Assembly: GCF_019977735.1 (NCBI RefSeq) | Contig: NZ_AP025018.1 | Coordinates: forward strand, 5,274,580 to 5,338,579 | Length of the DNA: 64,000 bases | From: Calothrix sp. PCC 7716 | GTDB lineage: Bacteria > Cyanobacteriota > Cyanobacteriia > Cyanobacteriales > Nostocaceae | Reading direction: 5' to 3' | Shown: in pieces, positions 62,351 through 64,000 of the stretch | Layout: the number at the start of each line of letters is the position of its first letter | Numbering within the stretch: the stretch's first letter is position 1 | The notes under the pieces: model-generated | The model's database searches: none | What the model saw: the letters and a program-made list of their open reading frames with translations, nothing else | What the model was told of the DNA's origin: nothing | Position numbers and translations under genes: made by a program

Positions 62351-63165
62351 CCCCCTTGAATTATCAGCTTTTTTACACCACGGTTGACTAGTAGGCGCCC
62401 AAGAATAATAAAAACCAAAATCCAGAAAGCTTGATGTAGCAATACACTAGGTAGCGAATTAAATGGAAGATTACCAGTAAAAAGGCGAAAAGGTTTATCA
62501 ACTAGTCCAGAAAATGGAAGTGCATTGAGCAAAGGTTTTAGCCATTCAGGGAAAAGTGGCAGAGGCACAATCATACCAGAAAAAACAATAATAAGAGGGG
62601 GAAGGAAATTATTAACTCCATCGCCGGAAATTGTCCACATCATTGATACTGTGAAAAGCATTGTTAATGCAGATGAGAGAAGAATGGCGCCAATAAAAGA
62701 GATTACAAAGGCAATGAAAGCAGCAAACGATGGTGAAAATGTAAGCGACCACTGCCCAATTCCAACAAGGGGAAATACAAACGCTGTTATACATAGTAGA
62801 GGAACAGCACGGAGAATAATAGGCGCCGTGCGAAGTGCCAGTGCGCGAGTTAACCAGAAATTGTAAAGGTCTGTGGGTCGAAGTAAGTCGTATCCTACGG
62901 CGCCGGAACGTATTAATTCTTGAATGTCTTTATCTCCACCCCAAGGAACTACTGCAAATAAAAATGCTTGTCCTAACCATATATATGCTACGGTTTCACG
63001 AAAAGTTATAGGTTGAGCAGAAGTGGTATGGGTGAAGAATGCTTCTAAGACCATGACTTTTACAAAACCCCAAAAAAACTGGGTTGCAACTCCTGCTAGA
63101 GCAGCTGTACGGTATTGAAGTAGGAGTGCAAACCTAGCAATAAACAGTGACCAGTAAGCGTTCAT
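62347..63165 (-). CDS. ABC-2 type permease (DUF990 family), subunit 1
   Basis: A 272-residue protein with about six transmembrane helices; the central region DIQELIRSGAVGYDLLRPTD parallels the DGD-LLRP motif of its partner. It overlaps the next gene by four bases. Pairs of such permeases with an ATPase form exporters for drugs, lipids or polymers. The spacer before it contains two inverted GAAACCGGGTTTC repeats. Confidence 0.87.
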   Translation of the reverse strand: MNAYWSLFIARFALLLQYRTAALAGVATQFFWGFVKVMVLEAFFTHTTSAQPITFRETVAYIWLGQAFLFAVVPWGGDKDIQELIRSGAVGYDLLRPTDLYNFWLTRALALRTAPIILRAVPLLCITAFVFPLVGIGQWSLTFSPSFAAFIAFVISFIGAILLSSALTMLFTVSMMWTISGDGVNNFLPPLIIVFSGMIVPLPLFPEWLKPLLNALPFSGLVDKPFRLFTGNLPFNSLPSVLLHQAFWILVFIILGRLLVNRGVKKLIIQGG

Positions 63166-63168
63166 TCT

Positions 63169-63252
63169 AGAAACCGGGTTTCTTTATGGATAAATTGTAA
63201 TGCAAACAAGATTTGTCTGCGACAATGAATGCGTAGAAACCCGGTTTCTTAA
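63169..63252. repeat. Pair of AGAAACCGGGTTTCT palindromes in inverted orientation
   Basis: Two copies, about 63171-63185 and 63235-63249, each nearly self-complementary and inverted to each other, fill most of the spacer between the ATPase and permease genes. The right copy overlaps the ATPase stop codon. The repeat is known from other cyanobacterial spacers by appearance. Confidence 0.65.
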
Positions 63253-64000
63253 GATTCTGCATTTGCATATAGTTCAGCAACTATTTCCTCAATTGGTGGA
63301 TTTTCTACAAAAAGGTCTTCTACTTCGTGCTTTGAGGTAACATGAGCAATTAGAGATGCAGCAGATATTTTGATTGGGTCGAAGGCAAGTGTTACGGTGC
63401 GACCTTCTTTAGAGATAATACTAACCCCTTCTTGCTGAAACAAAAAATCATCATTTGCCAGATGTATTTTTAAGTAACGACGTGAGGAAACTTGAGAACG
63501 AAGCTTTGCTAAGGAACCATCACAAAGAATCTCACCTCCACCTATAATAATTACCCGTTCGCATAGTGCTTCGATATCATCCATGTCGTGGGTGGTGAGG
63601 ATGGTAGTTACTTGATGCGCTTTATTAAGAGTTTTTATAAATTTTCTCACGGCAAGCTTTGAAACTGCATCAAGTCCTATAGTCGGTTCATCAAGAAAAA
63701 GAATATCAGGTCTGTGAAGCATTGCTGCGGCAAAGTCACACCGCATCCTTTGACCAAGACTTAATTGCCTGACGGGAGTATTAAGAAAACTTTCAAGCGC
63801 AAGCAAATCTATCATTTCATCGCGCGTCTTTGTATATTCTAAATTTGGAACACGATAAATATCTCGAAGCAAATCGAAAGACTCAATAACTGGTAAGTCC
63901 CACCATAACTGTGTTCGCTGACCAAACACAACTCCAATACGACCCACATGTTTAATTCTATCTTTCCAAGGAGTTCGACCGTTAATTATACATTTTCCAC
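63249..64000 (-). CDS. ABC transporter ATPase (5' end outside window)
   Basis: The frame continues to the right edge (GKCIINGRTPWKDRIKHVGR precedes the internal GTG at 63947), so the start and Walker A lie outside. The signature LSLGQRMRCDFAAA, Walker B ILFLDEPTIGLDAVS and the H-loop ILTTHDMDDIEALCERV are present. The pattern is that of the ATPases paired with DUF990 permeases. It is the first gene of the three-gene exporter operon. Confidence 0.9.
   Translation of the reverse strand, partial: GKCIINGRTPWKDRIKHVGRIGVVFGQRTQLWWDLPVIESFDLLRDIYRVPNLEYTKTRDEMIDLLALESFLNTPVRQLSLGQRMRCDFAAAMLHRPDILFLDEPTIGLDAVSKLAVRKFIKTLNKAHQVTTILTTHDMDDIEALCERVIIIGGGEILCDGSLAKLRSQVSSRRYLKIHLANDDFLFQQEGVSIISKEGRTVTLAFDPIKISAASLIAHVTSKHEVEDLFVENPPIEEIVAELYANAES

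Overview
The window looks like chromosomal DNA from a filamentous, probably heterocyst-type, cyanobacterium. The evidence is a chlP-type geranylgeranyl reductase, a response regulator that reads as RpaA, a DUF3611 protein, an SLH/OprB iron-uptake-type porin, a PstS-DUF4912 fusion, a PEP-CTERM protein, type II NADH dehydrogenase, and many short hairpin repeats and insertion sequences. The palindrome GGCGCC (and to a lesser degree GCGCGC) is scattered everywhere, while I saw no canonical HIP1 octamer GCGATCGC.

Layout. 1-3005: end of an RlpA-like protein converging on a four-ACT aspartate kinase. 3006-5920: degraded DNA and two small gene pairs that look like orphan polymorphic-toxin tips with their immunity partners. 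5921-10183: a glycosyltransferase, an internally deleted P450, two TetR regulators and an SDR, with palindromic operator candidates. 10202-14176: DUF3611 protein, a repeat-rich gap with an oxidoreductase remnant, a GT4 glycosyltransferase and a small membrane protein. 14415-18720: a Rieske oxygenase, a TetR regulator flanked by two matching operators, and a Tat-exported FAD oxidoreductase with a Rieske domain inside it. 18773-23353: an insertion-sequence hot spot. An ISKra4-like element has truncated its neighbours and is itself interrupted three times by an exactly 55-bp hairpin element placed beside each catalytic motif. An IS4/IS701-like element follows. 23883-28665: a frameshifted DUF89 gene, NDH-2 and the porin.

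28955-45101 is one long minus-strand exopolysaccharide or glycoconjugate island. It holds a GT2, two GT4 paralogues, a histidine phosphatase, an ABC exporter, two MurG-like glycosyltransferases, UDP-glucose dehydrogenase, two paralogous sensor kinases, a PepSY-like lipoprotein, a receiver-only regulator and an OmpR-type regulator. A conserved direct-repeat motif with an 11-bp period lies upstream of the MurG-like gene, of UDP-glucose dehydrogenase, of the receiver gene and, in the same orientation relative to the gene, of the PEP-CTERM gene at 49674. This suggests one regulon linking sugar-nucleotide supply, glycan assembly/export and a surface protein.

45800-64000: radical SAM/B12 protein, chlP, PEP-CTERM protein, rpaA, an alpha/beta hydrolase, a four-helix-bundle protein, the 1300-residue PstS-DUF4912 protein, YbaK, a CopG-type protein, methionine aminopeptidase, a small XRE regulator, a small exported protein, a phosphotransferase-TetR pair, and an ABC-2 exporter whose ATPase runs off the right edge.

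The best leads are the 55-bp elements nested at all three catalytic motifs of the ISKra4-like transposase and the shared regulatory motif of the glycan island. All family names come from reading motifs by eye; no database search was run.
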